Part shown: positions 1 through 5,782 of the stretch, piece by piece | Layout of the letters: the number at the start of each line of letters is the position of its first letter | How positions within the stretch are numbered: position 1 is the first letter of the stretch | Origin: an uncultured Lachnospiraceae bacterium | Lineage (GTDB): Bacteria; Bacillota; Clostridia; Lachnospirales; Lachnospiraceae | DNA: 8,451 nt | NCBI GenBank assembly: GCA_946630645.1 | Contig: CAMOZD010000035.1 | Span: 1-8,451 of the forward strand | Direction: 5' to 3' | Notes under the pieces: generated by a model | The model's input: only the letters and a program-made list of their open reading frames with translations | Database searches by the model: none | Told to the model about the DNA's origin: nothing | Program-made: the position numbers and the translations under genes

Positions 1-57
1 AAAAATCCAGAGTTGAAAGCGGCACTTGAAGACTTGAATGAATTTCTCTTTTGTTGA
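1..57 (+). CDS. C-terminal end of an unidentified protein (partial)
   Basis: Frame 1 is open from the window edge to a TGA at 55-57 and encodes the 18 residues KNPELKAALEDLNEFLFC. The sequence is charged and probably helical, which fits a normal protein tail. A stable hairpin begins six bases after the stop, as expected at a gene end. Eighteen codons are too few to name a family, and an open frame this short can occur by chance, so the call rests mainly on the frame and the hairpin. Confidence 0.4.
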   Translation, partial: KNPELKAALEDLNEFLFC

Positions 58-62
58 AAAAG

Positions 63-106
63 ATCCCTGATCAGACCAGGCATAAGTGCTGGTTCCAATC
101 AGGGAT
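63..106. terminator. Hairpin, possible bidirectional terminator
   Basis: ATCCCTGAT (63-71) pairs perfectly with ATCAGGGAT (98-106), and ACCAG (75-79) pairs with CTGGT (89-93) further in. On the + strand the tail (TTCTATTGCTT) is only weakly U-rich. On the - strand the hairpin is followed by CTTTTTC, a better U-tract. It could end the + strand gene before it and back up the tRNA terminator on the other strand. Confidence 0.5.
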
Positions 107-171
107 TCTATTGCTTGAGTCGTAAAAACACAGGAAATTAAAGTAAATACACGCTCTTCAGGTTTGCGAGC

Positions 172-216
172 AAAGAAAAAAGCACCGACCCGATGATTCC
201 TCATCAAACCGATGCT
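172..216 (-). terminator. Rho-independent terminator of the tRNA-Lys gene
   Basis: Read on the - strand, 216-201 pairs with 196-181 over 16 consecutive positions if G-U pairs are allowed. The loop is GGAA, and the stem is followed directly by TTTTTTCTTTG. It starts only four bases after the 3' end of the tRNA, so it clearly ends that transcript. It may also end read-through from the methyltransferase gene upstream, which has no convincing terminator of its own. Confidence 0.9.
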
Positions 217-220
217 TCAG

Positions 221-293
221 TGCGCGATCAGGGGCTCGAACCCTGGACACGCGGATTAAGAGTCCGCTGCTCTACCAACTGAGCTAAGCGCGC
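221..293 (-). tRNA. tRNA-Lys, anticodon CUU
   Basis: The - strand folds into a complete cloverleaf of 73 nt without encoded CCA. The D arm has GCTC/GAGC stems, the anticodon stem is GCGGA/TCCGC, the loop is CTCTTAA with anticodon CTT (reads AAG, lysine), the variable loop is GTGTC, the T stem is CAGGG/CCCTG with loop TTCGAGC, and the discriminator base is A73. The acceptor stem is GCGCGCT against ATCGCGC, which leaves a C6-U67 mismatch; all other stem positions pair. Position 46 is G, so this tRNA could be a substrate of the TrmB encoded just upstream on the same strand. CCA must be added after transcription. Confidence 0.96.
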
Positions 294-298
294 ATTTT

Positions 299-320
299 CT
301 TGCGTGTTTTTCAACGCAAG
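299..320 (-). other. Leader hairpin of the tRNA-Lys precursor
   Basis: Perfect 7-bp arms CTTGCGT (299-305) and ACGCAAG (314-320) enclose an 8-nt loop. It lies between the predicted transcription start (about 318) and the mature 5' end of the tRNA at 293, so it would fold within the 5' leader removed by RNase P. Its role is not evident from the sequence. Confidence 0.45.
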
Positions 321-324
321 ATTG

Positions 325-353
325 ATTATATAGTATCCATTCGAAAAATGCAA
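325..353 (-). promoter_or_regulatory. Sigma-A promoter of tRNA-Lys
   Basis: On the - strand, TTGCAT (353-348) is followed after exactly 17 bp by a consensus TATAAT (330-325). Predicted initiation near 318 gives a leader of about 25 nt before the tRNA. The strong -10, ideal spacing and AT-rich upstream flank (355-385) fit a highly expressed stable-RNA promoter. Confidence 0.85.
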
Positions 354-428
354 GTATTTTTTTCAATATTTTTGAACATTTTTTCCTGGGGCAGGAAGCG
401 GTTCTTTAAAGCCGAGTAGCCGGGTGCT

Positions 429-2087
429 TTATTTCTGGCTTGCCAGGAGTTCGTTTAGTTTTCCGGCATAGACCATTTCCAGGACCTTTGCGGGGCCGTC
501 ATCGTCGTTGGAGGCGGAGATGTAATCGGCTGCTTCCTTGAGGACATCCATGCCGTTTTCCACGGCGATGCCTACTGCGGCGTATTGGATCATGGCCAGG
601 TCATTGTGGCTGTCGCCGATACCGATGATGTGGTCCCGGGGGATGTTCTCTTTTTCTGCTACAACACGGATGGCCTCATCTTTATTGCTGCAGGATGGGA
701 AGATTTCCATATTATATAGGCTGGGATGGGTCACGGTGAGATCGTCGAATTCTTTCTCAAGAACTTCTTCAAAGACCTTCAACTGGTCGGGATCTGCAAA
801 GGCGGTATGGACTTTGTTAACGACCATGACACCAGTCCGGAGCAGCAGGCCTGTAGAGAGCATGGGGATGGCTGTGGCCATCATGCTGTCGCAGAAGCTG
901 TCGGGCAGGGGTGAGTCGTAGAGAACATGGATCCGGTCCTTTTCCACATAGGAGTCGTTGCCGCAGTACAATTCCATGAAACCATTATGGTCCCGGAGAA
1001 GCTGGTAGAGCCGGTACATGGTGTCTTTGGGGATTTCGACACTGTGGAGAATCTCCTCATTTTTTACCTCTGTGACAATATTACCGTTGCCGCCGATGAT
1101 ATAATCGATGCCTGGGATATCCTGGACCAGGCGGGAAATGCTTCGGTAGGACCGGCCGGAGGCGGGGACTACCAGAACCTGGTTTTCCCTGGCCTGGGAG
1201 AGAACTGCTCTTGTGTAGTCTGACAGGGTGCTGTCGGACCGGAGCAGGGTGCCGTCCAAGTCTATGGCCGCCAGCCAGGAGGCTTTCTTGTCATGGCCAT
1301 TATTATGGCCCTCATTGTCCTTTATATTTTTTACAGGTGTTTCTGTTTTTGCCATAGCATTTTCCTCATTAGCCGGTAGCTCATTAACCTTTACTTTATT
1401 AGCTTTTATCCTATTAGCTTTTACATGATCACTGTTTTTGGCCTTTCCCAGTGGCGGCCGGGCCTCCAGCATGCAGATGGGCTTGCCCTGGCCGACAAAT
1501 TTTTCTTCGTATTCTGTCATCACATTCCCTTCAAGAAAGTTGCTGTGATGGAGGTCAAAGGTATTTTTTTCCAGGATCCAGCCCTTGTCCTCGATTTCTT
1601 CTAATGAGAAGCTAAAGAGGCCCTGGTTGTCTGTCTTGAAGGCAAGGCTGCCTTTGTCAGAAAGGATGTTTTCATATCTTTCCAGAAACTGGCGGGAAGT
1701 GAGTCTTCTTTTGACATGGCGTTCCTTGGGCCAGGGATCTGAAAAGTTGAGGTAGATCTTCTCTACCTCGCCGGGGCCGAAGACCTGGCAGATATACTCG
1801 GCATTCATACGGATAAAATGGACATTTTCCAGACTTCTTTCTTCCATTTTTTCCAGAGCCCTGACCAGGACACTGGAGTACATTTCTATGCCGATATAGT
1901 GAATATGGGGGTGGAGTTCGGCCATATCCATAACAAAACGGCCCTTGCCCATGCCGATTTCCAGGTGGATGGGGAGTCCGTCCCCAAAATAACCGGCCCA
2001 GCGGCCCCGGATTTCTTCCGGATTTTTGATGACGTGGTCATCAGCGGCAATCTTGTCCCTGGAGCCGGGAACATTTCTTAATCTCAT
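429..2087 (-). CDS. trmB: Fusion: tRNA (guanine-46-N7)-methyltransferase TrmB + Cof-type HAD phosphatase
   Basis: This is one uninterrupted ORF of 552 codons. Residues 1-210 are a full TrmB, which uses SAM to methylate N7 of G46 in tRNA: SAM loop EIGMGKGR (43-50), DPWPKERHVKRRL (117-129) and TEYEEKF (191-197). Residues 211-270 are a polar linker with pentapeptide repeats (222-241) and a His/Asn-rich part. Residues 271-552 are a HAD-IIB/Cof phosphatase with all motifs: nucleophile D276 and D278 in DLDGT, S310, K469, and GDSHND (491-496). HAD substrates (phospho-sugars, flavins and similar) cannot be told from sequence. Each half has the length of a stand-alone protein, since TrmB is usually about 210-220 aa and Cof proteins about 270 aa. 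The ATG follows GAGGAAA by five bases. M245 could be an independent start for the HAD half. No good promoter is visible; a weak candidate is TTGCAA-17-TAAACT near 2219-2180. Confidence 0.93.
   Translation of the reverse strand: MRLRNVPGSRDKIAADDHVIKNPEEIRGRWAGYFGDGLPIHLEIGMGKGRFVMDMAELHPHIHYIGIEMYSSVLVRALEKMEERSLENVHFIRMNAEYICQVFGPGEVEKIYLNFSDPWPKERHVKRRLTSRQFLERYENILSDKGSLAFKTDNQGLFSFSLEEIEDKGWILEKNTFDLHHSNFLEGNVMTEYEEKFVGQGKPICMLEARPPLGKAKNSDHVKANRIKANKVKVNELPANEENAMAKTETPVKNIKDNEGHNNGHDKKASWLAAIDLDGTLLRSDSTLSDYTRAVLSQARENQVLVVPASGRSYRSISRLVQDIPGIDYIIGGNGNIVTEVKNEEILHSVEIPKDTMYRLYQLLRDHNGFMELYCGNDSYVEKDRIHVLYDSPLPDSFCDSMMATAIPMLSTGLLLRTGVMVVNKVHTAFADPDQLKVFEEVLEKEFDDLTVTHPSLYNMEIFPSCSNKDEAIRVVAEKENIPRDHIIGIGDSHNDLAMIQYAAVGIAVENGMDVLKEAADYISASNDDDGPAKVLEMVYAGKLNELLASQK
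1353..1367 (-). promoter_or_regulatory. Internal ribosome binding site and ATG for the HAD domain
   Basis: Within the fusion ORF, GAGGAAA (1367-1361) lies five bases before an in-frame ATG (1355-1353, residue 245). The true gene start has GAGGAAA (2099-2093), also five bases before its ATG. The two 16-nt stretches, TGAGGAAAATGCTATG here and TGAGGAAATAGCTATG at the gene start, differ at two positions. Translation from here would give a 308-aa HAD protein with a 25-residue tail before its first beta strand. Confidence 0.5.
1365..1424 (-). repeat. 15-bp tandem repeat x4 in the TrmB-HAD linker
   Basis: Four in-frame 15-bp units encode VKANR, IKANK, VKVNE and LPANE (residues 222-241). The best conserved core is AAAAGCTAAT, with AAAGGTTAAT and CCGGCTAAT as degenerate forms. 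The array ends at the internal GAGGAAA site. It looks like slippage-driven growth of a flexible linker between the two enzymes. Confidence 0.75.
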
Positions 2088-2290
2088 AGCTATTTCCTCA
2101 TTTCATCTTGTCCGGGATTCTATAACCCGGTCGAAGTATTATCCTATCTTATGTCAGGTTGGTTTGGCCCTGACTATTTTACACAATCCTCAGTTTACAG
2201 AATTCCCGGTCTTTTTGCAATTTGTTTTTTCTTATTTAAAGATGAAGAGGTGGCTTTTTCTGGAAAATTTATGTTTCCGCTAACTGTATT
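2088..2290. other. Non-coding region upstream of trmB
   Basis: I see no supportable gene here. The - strand carries the GAGGAAA ribosome binding site (2093-2099). A small hairpin, CCGGG (2112-2116) with CCCGG (2126-2130), would lie in the 5' UTR of trmB. A 6-bp inverted repeat, GTCAGG (2153-2158) with CCTGAC (2169-2174), could be an operator or structure but has no independent support. Candidate promoters are weak, for example TTGCAA-17-TAAACT on the - strand around 2219-2180. Confidence 0.4.
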
Positions 2291-2488
2291 AGAGTCTGCA
2301 GCAGAAGCTCAGGCTTTGCCTGCCCGGGATAAAGTCTGCAGCAGAAGCTCAGGCTTTGCCTGCCCGGGATAAAGTCTGCGGCAGAAGCTCAGGTTTTGCC
2401 TGCCCGGGATAAAGTCTGCAACAGAGGCCCATGGTAGTCTGTCCGAAATAAAAACTGTAGTAGTGGTTTAGGTCGGAATGCCCGGGAT
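2291..2488. repeat. 40-bp tandem repeat array, about five copies
   Basis: Copies 1-3 (2291-2330, 2331-2370, 2371-2410) are nearly identical: 39/40 between 1 and 2, 38/40 between 2 and 3. Copies 4 (2411-2449) and 5 (2450-2488) are degenerate 39-bp versions that still keep blocks such as AAAGTCTGCA or GCCCGGGAT. Each good unit holds three dyads: TCTGC-A-GCAGA, CAGGC-TTT-GCCTG and CCCGGG. Copy 3 changes one dyad centre and one arm in a way that keeps G-U pairing. A 40-bp period is not a multiple of three and no frame looks coding. The array lies between the 3' end of the peptidase-like gene and the trmB upstream region, both on the - strand. Its function is unknown. Confidence 0.92.
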
Positions 2489-2511
2489 GTAAGACAGGGC
2501 AGGGACGTATT

Positions 2512-3921
2512 TCAGTTAACCAGGATATAACCACCGGCCGTGGACTTACCTGAAAAGTAGTGGGCGCTGGGCATCTTGGTGCAGGAGAACATGTAGGGGA
2601 GGATGTCTTCAAAATCGATGTATTTGAGTCTGGCCATGCCGTTCCAGCCATTGCTGTTGGCCGGGTCGGCAACGATTACATGGCCCTTGTCGGTCACCCC
2701 TAAGAAGACCAGGGTGTGGTAGCTGCCGGACCATTTGTTGTCGGTTTTTTTGCTATAACGGTTGTATTTACAGACTTCGAAGATCACGGGGTTCCCTGTC
2801 TTTAAATGGGTAAAAATGTCATCTTTGACGGTGGCGTCATCGAAGGCCATGACGTAGCGGTTGGGTATGTCATAGTAATTGAGAATCTGGCTGATCCCGC
2901 AGAGGGTGGCAGGCATCTGGGACCGCCGCTCATAATAGTTATGGTACCAGCCGTCCAGGACTTCCTTTTCTATATTTTCTATGGTGTTTGCCGGCGTGGT
3001 ATCGATGCCGAAACCAGTCAGGACAGCCGAAGTGCTGCAGGCCGCGCAGCCGTGCCAGGGCATATAGCTGGGGAAAAGGCTGCTGTTGTTGCCACTGGAC
3101 TGGTGGAAGACGGTGTAGGTCCGGTCTTTGGGGTAACTGTTGATTTTAACCTTGATCCGGCTGACCTGGGAAGTTTTTGGCAGATTGGCCTCTTTATTAA
3201 TCAGATTGTCGGGGGCCGTTACCTCCAGGCCGATGACATATGTCCTGTCCAGGACCCGGCAGACCAGGTCGGTTTTCCCTGTCCCCTTGGGCTGGATGGT
3301 ACTGCCCTTCATGACAGCGATATTTTCATCCAGGTCGTAGCTTACAGGCAGGCCCTTGAAGCCCCAATCAATCCTGGCAGTCTCATTGGCTTTAATCTGA
3401 ATTGTTTTTGGTGGAAACTTATAGACGATAATCTGGGTGGAAAAACGTTTCTGGTCAGAGCCAGTGCCGATAATCCCCAGAATCTGGGCCAGGCCGCAGG
3501 ACCGGCTGTGGATTGTACCGTCGGGGAAGACCTGGGCAACGGCCGGATTGGTGGAGACCCACAGGGTGGGAGCCCCGAAACTGTGGAGGAAATAAAAGGA
3601 GTTACAGTCCATGGTCACCTGCTTTTCCAGGACCTGGCAGACTTTTACTTCTATATAAGTGTTGACCAGGCCTTCCTGGAAGATCAAGCTTTTACCTGGG
3701 GCTTTTCCGGTGATCTGTCCGTCCCGGACCAGGACATGGCCGTCCTCCCAGGTGAAATCCTCCGGGCCATGGGTAAAAGGACTGGTTTCTCCCACCGCCA
3801 GCAGGACCTGGTATCTTTTTTCCTGGGTCTTATGAATATAGAAAAGAGCTGACAGGGCGATCAGCCCAATCAGCAGCAGACTCGCTAGGGTAAAGAAAAA
3901 AACTTTTCGCTGCTTTCTCAA
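2512..3921 (-). CDS. Membrane-anchored extracellular protein with Ig-like regions and C39-like cysteine peptidase domain
   Basis: The protein has 469 residues. A short basic N-terminus (MRKQRK) precedes one hydrophobic segment (about 7-29), so it is a signal anchor or uncleaved signal peptide with the rest outside the cell. Residues about 40-236 look like beta-rich Ig-like (BIG2-type) modules; the clearest trace is WVSTNPAVAQVFPDGTI (121-137). Residues about 256-458 resemble the Peptidase_C39_2 family: candidate catalytic C292 in HGCAACSTSAVL (290-301), H402 in SYHTLVFLGV, and D419 in DPANSNGW. The family includes papain-like peptidases and possible inactive relatives; the substrate is unknown. 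There is no ATP-binding or transport domain, so it is not a bacteriocin exporter. The gene stands alone with its own promoter. The start is TTG, chosen because it follows a perfect AGGAGG and gives an intact membrane segment. Confidence 0.85.
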   Translation of the reverse strand: MRKQRKVFFFTLASLLLIGLIALSALFYIHKTQEKRYQVLLAVGETSPFTHGPEDFTWEDGHVLVRDGQITGKAPGKSLIFQEGLVNTYIEVKVCQVLEKQVTMDCNSFYFLHSFGAPTLWVSTNPAVAQVFPDGTIHSRSCGLAQILGIIGTGSDQKRFSTQIIVYKFPPKTIQIKANETARIDWGFKGLPVSYDLDENIAVMKGSTIQPKGTGKTDLVCRVLDRTYVIGLEVTAPDNLINKEANLPKTSQVSRIKVKINSYPKDRTYTVFHQSSGNNSSLFPSYMPWHGCAACSTSAVLTGFGIDTTPANTIENIEKEVLDGWYHNYYERRSQMPATLCGISQILNYYDIPNRYVMAFDDATVKDDIFTHLKTGNPVIFEVCKYNRYSKKTDNKWSGSYHTLVFLGVTDKGHVIVADPANSNGWNGMARLKYIDFEDILPYMFSCTKMPSAHYFSGKSTAGGYILVN

Positions 3922-3935
3922 TGGTTTTTCCTCCT
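3919..3935 (-). promoter_or_regulatory. Ribosome binding site that fixes a TTG start
   Basis: AGGAGG (3935-3930 on the - strand) lies eight bases before TTG (3921-3919). No ATG occurs in frame upstream of the membrane segment, and later in-frame ATGs would remove the anchor. This makes TTG the best initiation codon. Confidence 0.85.
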
Positions 3936-3953
3936 GGAAAATGTTTTGGGGAT

Positions 3954-3962
3954 ATTATAGCA
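3954..3962 (-). promoter_or_regulatory. Extended -10 promoter of the C39-like gene
   Basis: The - strand reads TGCTATAAT (3962-3954), a perfect TGn-TATAAT extended -10. The -35 at 17 bp would be TTTATT, a poor match, which an extended -10 can tolerate. Transcription would start around 3947, giving a 5' UTR of about 25 nt with the AGGAGG inside it. Confidence 0.75.
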
Positions 3963-4043
3963 TTTTCCAGGGAATTAATAAATCAGACGATGAGGTGAGA
4001 TCTCCCCCAATTCTGGTAAAAAAGCAAGCAAAAAAAACAAACC

Positions 4044-4073
4044 ATAAAAAATGGCGGCCTGATGACCGCCATT
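4044..4073 (-). terminator. Rho-independent terminator on the - strand without an obvious gene before it
   Basis: An 8-bp perfect stem, AATGGCGG (4050-4057) with CCGCCATT (4066-4073), has an 8-nt loop. On the - strand it is followed by TTTTTTATGG, a proper U-tract; on the + strand it is followed by CCTGAGG, so it acts only in the - direction. The ORF upstream on this strand is unconvincing, so it either ends a short antisense transcript or insulates the C39-like gene. Confidence 0.75.
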
Positions 4074-4119
4074 CCTGAGGAGAAAAGTATGAAAAAAACA
4101 ATGTATCTTGTTTGACCGT

Positions 4120-4129
4120 AAGTATACTT
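4120..4129. promoter_or_regulatory. 10-bp perfect palindrome, possible operator
   Basis: AAGTATACTT is a perfect palindrome in the divergent region between the C39-like gene and the transporter operon, about 30 bp upstream of the candidate -35 of the operon. It may be a regulator site. A 10-bp AT-rich palindrome can also arise by chance, so confidence is low. Confidence 0.3.
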
Positions 4130-4145
4130 CTCATCTGTGAAGGAT

Positions 4146-4167
4146 ATTTGTCCGACCTGTGACAAAT
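4146..4167. promoter_or_regulatory. Inverted repeat overlapping the transporter promoter, candidate operator
   Basis: ATTTGTC (4146-4152) and GACAAAT (4161-4167) form a perfect 7-bp dyad with an 8-bp spacer. The right arm overlaps the candidate -35 (4159-4164). A third GACAAAT occurs at 4229-4235 in the 5' UTR. Position and symmetry fit a dimeric repressor or activator site; which regulator binds cannot be told. Confidence 0.5.
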
Positions 4168-4187
4168 CTGTGTTTTAAAAAAATAAT
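4159..4187 (+). promoter_or_regulatory. Candidate promoter of the sugar transporter operon
   Basis: GTGACA (4159-4164) is followed after 17 bp by AATAAT (4182-4187), each 5/6 to consensus. Initiation would fall near 4194, leaving a leader of about 78 nt before the GTG start at 4272. This site is preferred over the perfect TTGACA at 4227-4232, which has no -10 at proper spacing before the ribosome binding site. Confidence 0.55.
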
Positions 4188-4271
4188 TCCCCCCTTTCAA
4201 AAAATATTCTTCTAATCCGGAATCTCTTGACAAATTATACTTGATGTAACAAAGAAAGGAGGGGGTAATCA

Positions 4272-5780
4272 GTGGCAGAAGATCTGATTCTCGAACTGAA
4301 AGGTATTACCAAGATATTCCCCGGTGTAAAAGCACTGGATAATGTACAGTTTCAGCTCCGCAGGGGCGAAGTGCATGCACTGATGGGAGAAAATGGAGCC
4401 GGAAAATCAACATTTATTAAGACAATTACCGGTGTTCATCAGCCGGAGGAAGGCCATATCTACTTCAATGGCCAGGAAGTGAGTTTTAAGGGGACCAAGG
4501 ATGCCCAGGAGTTGGGTATCGCAGCAGTTTACCAGCATCCCACATCCTATCCGGAGCTTACCGTTACAGAAAATATATTCATCGGTCATGAGATCATCAA
4601 GAGTGGTATGATCCAGTGGAAAGAGATGAATGCGGAAGCACAGAAGCTGCTTGACAGGCTGCATGCCAACTTTAAGGTAACGGACGAGGTTGGTGCTCTA
4701 ACCATCGCCCAGCAGCAGATGGTGGAGATCGCCAAAGCCCTGTCTACTAATGCTCAGATCATCCTTCTCGATGAGCCGACAGCAGCCCTGACAGCCAATG
4801 AGTCCCAGGAGCTTTACAGGATTGTGGATGAGCTCCATGAGGCTGGTGTTTCTGTTATCTTTATCTCCCACCGTATGGAAGATATGTACCGCCTGGCTCA
4901 GAGGGTTACCGTATTCCGTGATTCCCAGTATATCGGAACTTATGATGTTGACGGTATCACAGAGCCTGAGCTGATCAAATACATGGTTGGCCGTGAGATT
5001 ACAGATATGTATCCTAAGCCGGATGTGAAGATCGGTGAGCCGATCTTTGAACTGAAGGGCTTATCCAGGACAGGTTATTTCAAGGATGTCAGCCTGACGG
5101 TCCATGCCGGAGAGATCGTAGGTCTTACCGGTCTGGTTGGAGCAGGAAGAACCGAGACCATGGAAGCTGTCTGTGGAATTACTAAAGCCGATGCAGGTAA
5201 GATTATCCTGGAAGGCAAAGAACTGAATGTCAGGAAGCCTAAGGATGCCATGAAGGCAGGTATCATCCTCCTTCCTGAGGACCGTCAGAAGCAGGGCCTG
5301 ATCATGAACTGGGGACTGGGTGTCAATGTCATCCTGCCCATTCAGGATGAGCTTTCCAATAATGGATTTATCAATGATAAAAAAGAGCGTGAAATCTCCA
5401 AGCAGTATCTGGAGGATGTAGATACCAAGGCTGTATCCATTTTCGATCCGGCCAGCTCCCTGTCCGGTGGTAACCAGCAGAAGGTTGTGGTTGCCAAGGC
5501 TCTGGCCCAGAAGAACATGAAGTTAGTCATCATGGATGAGCCTACCAAGGGTGTCGACGTCGGTGCCAAGGCTGAGATTTACGCCATCATGGGCGAGCTG
5601 GCCCAGCAGGGCTACGGAATCATTCTGGTATCTTCCGAGATGGCAGAGGTTCTGGGTATGAGTGACAGAATCTATGTTATGTGTAAAGGCCGTGTGACAG
5701 GCTGCCTGGATGTGGCGGACGCATCCCAGGAAAAGATCCTGGAGCTTGCCATGGAGCAGTCTGATAAGGAGGTGCAGTAA
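4272..5780 (+). CDS. RbsA-type sugar ABC transporter ATP-binding protein, probably for L-rhamnose
   Basis: This 502-residue protein is a fused double ATPase of the carbohydrate-uptake CUT2 family (RbsA/RhaT-like), the cytoplasmic motor for a permease pair. First domain: Walker A GENGAGKST (39-47), Q-loop Q88, signature region LTIAQQQ (143-149), Walker B IILLDEPT (163-170) and H200. Second domain: degenerate Walker A GLVGAGRTE (287-295) with Arg in place of Lys, canonical signature LSGGNQQ (397-403), Walker B LVIMDEPT (418-425) and Ser in place of the H-loop His (about 455). These asymmetries are normal for RbsA. The start is GTG behind AAGGAGG (4256-4262). The next gene begins two bases after its stop. 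The sugar is inferred only from the downstream rhaD; ribose, AI-2 or another sugar is possible on sequence alone. Confidence 0.95.
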   Translation: MAEDLILELKGITKIFPGVKALDNVQFQLRRGEVHALMGENGAGKSTFIKTITGVHQPEEGHIYFNGQEVSFKGTKDAQELGIAAVYQHPTSYPELTVTENIFIGHEIIKSGMIQWKEMNAEAQKLLDRLHANFKVTDEVGALTIAQQQMVEIAKALSTNAQIILLDEPTAALTANESQELYRIVDELHEAGVSVIFISHRMEDMYRLAQRVTVFRDSQYIGTYDVDGITEPELIKYMVGREITDMYPKPDVKIGEPIFELKGLSRTGYFKDVSLTVHAGEIVGLTGLVGAGRTETMEAVCGITKADAGKIILEGKELNVRKPKDAMKAGIILLPEDRQKQGLIMNWGLGVNVILPIQDELSNNGFINDKKEREISKQYLEDVDTKAVSIFDPASSLSGGNQQKVVVAKALAQKNMKLVIMDEPTKGVDVGAKAEIYAIMGELAQQGYGIILVSSEMAEVLGMSDRIYVMCKGRVTGCLDVADASQEKILELAMEQSDKEVQ

Positions 5781-5782
5781 TT

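Noticed and set aside
361..428. Terminator for the trmB-HAD gene
   Set aside because: TTCCTG-CCC-CAGGAA and a bulged AAAGC/GCTTT pairing exist, but on the - strand both are followed by A-rich rather than U-rich sequence.
2291..2488. CRISPR array
   Set aside because: The 40-bp units are directly joined with no unique spacers, and no cas gene is near.
2349..2672. 107-codon - strand frame running from the end of the C39-like gene into the 40-bp repeats
   Set aside because: It overlaps the C39 domain in another frame and ends in repeats whose period is not a multiple of three.
2806..3852. 348-codon open frame on the + strand opposite the C39-like gene
   Set aside because: It mirrors a gene with a recognisable fold, promoter and ribosome binding site on the other strand. 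It has no family motifs and no Shine-Dalgarno sequence that I can see. It is a shadow of codon bias.
4227..4232. Perfect TTGACA as -35 of the transporter operon
   Set aside because: At 16-18 bp downstream there is only ACAAAG/CAAAGA/AAAGAA, and the Shine-Dalgarno sequence follows at once, so a start from here would leave almost no leader.
3955..4233. 92-codon - strand frame upstream of the C39-like gene
   Set aside because: It starts at a TTG without a ribosome binding site, runs through a strong terminator and a promoter, and has no recognisable domain.
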